From positions 1 through 8,497 of the forward strand of contig JAKLLI010000065.1 in assembly GCA_023150195.1 (NCBI GenBank): a DNA stretch of 8,497 bases, written 5' to 3'. This DNA is from Azonexus sp. (lineage in GTDB: Bacteria; Pseudomonadota; Gammaproteobacteria; Burkholderiales; Rhodocyclaceae). The notes below the pieces were generated by a model, which saw only the letters and a program-made list of their open reading frames with translations, was not told the DNA's origin and did no database searches. Position 1 is the stretch's first letter, and each line of letters starts with the position of its first letter. Made by a program: the position numbers and the translations under genes. This document shows positions 6,391 through 8,497 of this stretch, piece after piece.

Positions 6391-6974
6391 AACGACGCAC
6401 CTGCCTGGGCCTGATGCTGGCCGCCCTGCTCGGCGCCTGCGGTCAACCGCAAACCGGCTTCAAAAACACGGACCTGAGCGCCGAGCGCATTTTCCCCAGC
6501 GCCCAACTTGCCAGCGCCCACGGTCAACCGGTCGATTTCAAGCAATTCCACGGCAAACTTGTGATCGTGTTTTTCGGCTACACCAGCTGCCCTGACGTTT
6601 GCCCATCGGCCATGCGCAAATACGCCAGCCTGTTGCGCAACCTGCGCACCAAGGAAGCGGAACAGATTCAAGTCCTGTTCATCTCCGTCGATCCGGCACG
6701 CGACACCCCGGAAAAAGCAGACACCTACGTCAAATGGTTCAATCCGGGCTTTCTTGGCGCCACCGGCACGGATGCACAAATCGCCGATGTTGCACGCCAG
6801 TTCAAGGCCATTTACAGCAAACAGCCTGTCGCGGGCGGGATGGGCTATGTCATGGATCACAGCGCCCTGGCCTACGTCGTGGACCCTCAGGGCCAATTGC
6901 GGCTGGCCATTCCGGAAACCGCCGGCATTGAAAGCATCGCCGACGATCTGCGCCAGCTGTTAAGCGCAAAATAG
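6387..6974 (+). CDS. sco: SCO1/SenC-family lipoprotein (copper chaperone, cytochrome oxidase assembly)
   Basis: Sco proteins are membrane-anchored, thioredoxin-fold copper proteins that help build the CuA centre of cytochrome c oxidase, or act in redox control of its cysteines. The 195-residue sequence begins with a lipoprotein signal: MKRR, a hydrophobic stretch, and the lipobox LGAC with Cys18 as the lipidated residue. The mature domain carries the metal-binding motif CPDVCP (Cys68 and Cys72) in FFGYTSCPDVCPSAM (62-76). VLFISVDPARDTPE (96-109) and the third copper ligand His158 in MDHSA follow. All three ligands are present, so copper binding is expected. Residue 19 after the lipid cysteine is Gly, not the Asp that retains lipoproteins in the inner membrane in E. 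coli, so the final membrane is uncertain. The start codon overlaps the mpl stop by ATGA; a GGAG lies 11 bases upstream, too far to be strong. A terminator follows immediately. No oxidase genes are visible nearby. Confidence 0.95.
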   Translation: MKRRTCLGLMLAALLGACGQPQTGFKNTDLSAERIFPSAQLASAHGQPVDFKQFHGKLVIVFFGYTSCPDVCPSAMRKYASLLRNLRTKEAEQIQVLFISVDPARDTPEKADTYVKWFNPGFLGATGTDAQIADVARQFKAIYSKQPVAGGMGYVMDHSALAYVVDPQGQLRLAIPETAGIESIADDLRQLLSAK

Positions 6975-7002
6975 AAAAGGCCCCGAAAGTTCGGGGCCTT
7001 TT
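6975..7002. terminator. Strong intrinsic terminator, probably bidirectional, between sco and maeB
   Basis: AAAAGGCCCCGA (6975-6986) and TCGGGGCCTTTT (6991-7002) form a perfect 12-base-pair stem with a 4-base loop. It begins on the base after the sco stop codon. A T-tract ends the + strand copy, and the A-tract at the left becomes a T-tract on the - strand. It can therefore stop transcripts from the convergent sco and maeB genes alike. Confidence 0.93.
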
Positions 7003-7008
7003 GCTTTC

Positions 7009-7026
7009 GCTGCCAATACCGGCAGC
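7009..7026 (-). other. Hairpin directly after the maeB stop codon
   Basis: GCTGCC (7009-7014) and GGCAGC (7021-7026) form a perfect 6-base-pair stem with a 6-base loop. On the - strand it starts on the base after the maeB stop TAA (7029-7027) and lies six bases before the larger terminator stem. It has no T-run, so by itself it is not a terminator. It may pause polymerase or protect the 3' end of the maeB transcript. Confidence 0.5.
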
Positions 7027-8497
7027 TTAGCGTTCCATCGACTCCACGACGGCCAGCGCCGTCATGTTAACCAGACGACGCACCGTCGCCGTCGGGGTCA
7101 ACACGTGCACCGGACGGGCCGCACCCAGCAGGATGGGGCCAATCGTCACCCCTTCCCCCGCCGTCATCTTCAGCAGGTTGTAGCTGATGTTGGCGGCGTC
7201 GATATTCGGCATCACCAGCAGATTGGCTTCACCCTTGAGCGGGGACTCCGGATTGGCTTCGCGGCGCACATCTTCGTTCAGGGCCGAATCGCCGTGCATT
7301 TCGCCATCCACTTCCAGTTCACCGGCGGACATGGCGGAAACCAGTCCGGCAGCGACGCCCATCTTGCGTGCGGACTCGGAATGCCCGGAACCGAAATTGG
7401 AGTGTGACAGCAGGGCGGCCTTGGGGTGGCTGCCGAAGCGTTTGACCTGCTCGGCGGCCATCAAGGTCATTTCGGCAATTTCCTCGGCGCTCGGATTTTC
7501 GTTCACATGCGTGTCGCAAATGAACAGGGATCGACCCGGCAGCATCAGGTAGTTCATCGCAGCCAGCGTGTTGACGCCCTGACGCTTGCCGATGATCTGG
7601 CTGATTACCCCCAGATGATGGCTGTACTGACCGGTCATGCCGCAGATGAGGCCATCGGCGTAACCGAGCTTGAGCAGCATGGAACCGATCACGGTTGGCT
7701 TGCGGCGCAGGGTCTCCTTGGCGATGGCCGGGGTCACGCCACGGCGCACCATCAGCTTGTGGTAGGCCTGCCAGCATTCGCGGTAACGCTCGTCGGATTC
7801 CGGATTGACCACATCGAAATCGACACCCGGCTTGATGCGCAGCTTGGCCTTTTCGAGACGGTGAGCAATCACTTCCGGACGGCCGATCAGGATCGGACGC
7901 GCGAATTTTTCCTCGATCACGACCTGAACGGCACGCAACACACGCTCATCTTCGCCTTCGGCAAAGATGATGCGCTTGCCTTGTGCCTGACGCGCGGCCT
8001 GGAAGATTGCCCGCATGCCGACACCGGTGTGATACACAAACTCGGAGAGCTTGGCGCGGTAAGCATCCCAGTCCGTAATCGGACGGGTCGCCACACCGGA
8101 ATCCATCGCCGCTTGCGCCACGGCCGGTGCGATCTTGACGATCAGACGCGGATCGAAAGGCTTGGGAATCAGATATTCCGGACCAAAGGACAAATCGTGA
8201 CCCGGATAGGCCATCGCCACTTCGTCGGTGACTTCGGCTTCCGCCAGTTCGGCAATGGCACGCACCGAGGCCATCTTCATTTCTTCGGTAATGCGGGTCG
8301 CCCCCACATCCAGCGCACCGCGGAAGATGAAGGGGAAGCACAGGACGTTGTTGACCTGATTGACGTAGTCGGAACGACCGGTGGCGATAATGGCCTCCGG
8401 GCAGACTTCCTTGACCAGTTCCGGCATGATTTCCGGCGTCGGATTTGCCAGCGCGAACACCATGGGCTTGGCCGCCATGGTCTTGATCATGTCCTGC
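7027..8497 (-). CDS. maeB: NADP-dependent malic enzyme, hybrid with phosphotransacetylase-like domain (N-terminus outside window)
   Basis: The gene enters from the right edge; 489 codons are visible of an expected 750-770, so the N-terminal third is missing. The ATG at 8490 is internal, because the frame stays open to the edge and the family continues upstream. In the studied family MaeB oxidatively decarboxylates malate to pyruvate, making NADPH, in the cytoplasm. Counting from that ATG, residues 1-140 finish the malic-enzyme nucleotide-binding domain, with FALANPTPEI (12-21), ATGRSDY (36-42) and FIFRGALDVGA (54-64). Residues about 170-487 are a PTA-like domain: KRIIFAEGEDERVLRA (172-187), DGLICGMTGQYSHHLG (279-294) and LLSHSNFGSG (360-369). 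The C-terminus reads LTPTATVRRLVNM (464-476), where true phosphotransacetylases have an SRGCS-type catalytic segment. This domain is therefore probably regulatory, binding acetyl-CoA as in characterised MaeB proteins. The gene is convergent with sco and shares its terminator. Confidence 0.96.
   Translation of the reverse strand, partial: QDMIKTMAAKPMVFALANPTPEIMPELVKEVCPEAIIATGRSDYVNQVNNVLCFPFIFRGALDVGATRITEEMKMASVRAIAELAEAEVTDEVAMAYPGHDLSFGPEYLIPKPFDPRLIVKIAPAVAQAAMDSGVATRPITDWDAYRAKLSEFVYHTGVGMRAIFQAARQAQGKRIIFAEGEDERVLRAVQVVIEEKFARPILIGRPEVIAHRLEKAKLRIKPGVDFDVVNPESDERYRECWQAYHKLMVRRGVTPAIAKETLRRKPTVIGSMLLKLGYADGLICGMTGQYSHHLGVISQIIGKRQGVNTLAAMNYLMLPGRSLFICDTHVNENPSAEEIAEMTLMAAEQVKRFGSHPKAALLSHSNFGSGHSESARKMGVAAGLVSAMSAGELEVDGEMHGDSALNEDVRREANPESPLKGEANLLVMPNIDAANISYNLLKMTAGEGVTIGPILLGAARPVHVLTPTATVRRLVNMTALAVVESMER

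Noticed and set aside
8488..8490. An ATG that could make maeB look like a short complete gene or a truncated pseudogene
   Set aside because: The frame is open to the window edge and the sequence begins in the middle of the malic-enzyme nucleotide-binding domain, so the truncation comes from the window boundary.

Overview
This window looks like a stretch of ordinary betaproteobacterial chromosome, moderately GC-rich by eye. Three things suggest that origin. The first is the run aroQ-accB-accC-prmA-DUF3426 zinc-ribbon protein-PfkB-like kinase. The second is a gene for Mpl paired divergently with a small uncharacterised protein that I know from betaproteobacteria. The third is a large hybrid malic enzyme. 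I cannot resolve order or genus; Rhodocyclales, Nitrosomonadales and Burkholderiales all remain possible. I see no insertion sequence, phage gene, CRISPR array, tRNA, rRNA or plasmid function. The coding density is very high and no gap between genes exceeds 60 bases.

Layout: (1) Positions 1-4993 are one same-strand (-) block of seven genes. In transcription order they are an uncharacterised nucleotidyltransferase-like gene (4403-4993), aroQ (3881-4363), accB (3368-3826), accC (1999-3357), prmA (1106-1996), a zinc-ribbon/DUF3426 membrane protein (150-1130) and the start of a PfkB-family sugar or nucleoside kinase (1-140, cut by the window edge). Gaps are 54, 39, 10, 9 and 2 bases, and one junction overlaps by 25 bases, so this is probably one or two operons. 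(2) A 50-base divergent intergenic region (4994-5043) must hold or overlap promoters for both directions. (3) On the + strand, mpl (5044-6390) overlaps a lipoprotein Sco gene (6387-6974) by the four bases ATGA. (4) A strong hairpin at 6975-7002 ends the mpl-sco unit and also faces maeB. (5) maeB (7027-8497, - strand) enters from the right and lacks its N-terminal third.

The functions are housekeeping. AccB and AccC form the biotin carrier and biotin carboxylase half of acetyl-CoA carboxylase (first step of fatty acid synthesis). AroQ does the third step of the shikimate pathway. PrmA methylates ribosomal protein L11. Mpl recycles murein tripeptide back into peptidoglycan precursors. Sco helps copper delivery to cytochrome oxidase. 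MaeB makes pyruvate and NADPH from malate, and in studied homologues acetyl-CoA controls it, which is a loose metabolic link to AccBC.

I looked for an undescribed system and did not find a convincing one. The least explained item is the small protein at 4403-4993 beside mpl, whose nucleotidyltransferase-like motif seems to lack one metal-binding carboxylate. The next is the zinc-ribbon/membrane/DUF3426 protein. Smaller points are the doubled hairpins between sco and maeB and the compact divergent promoter region.
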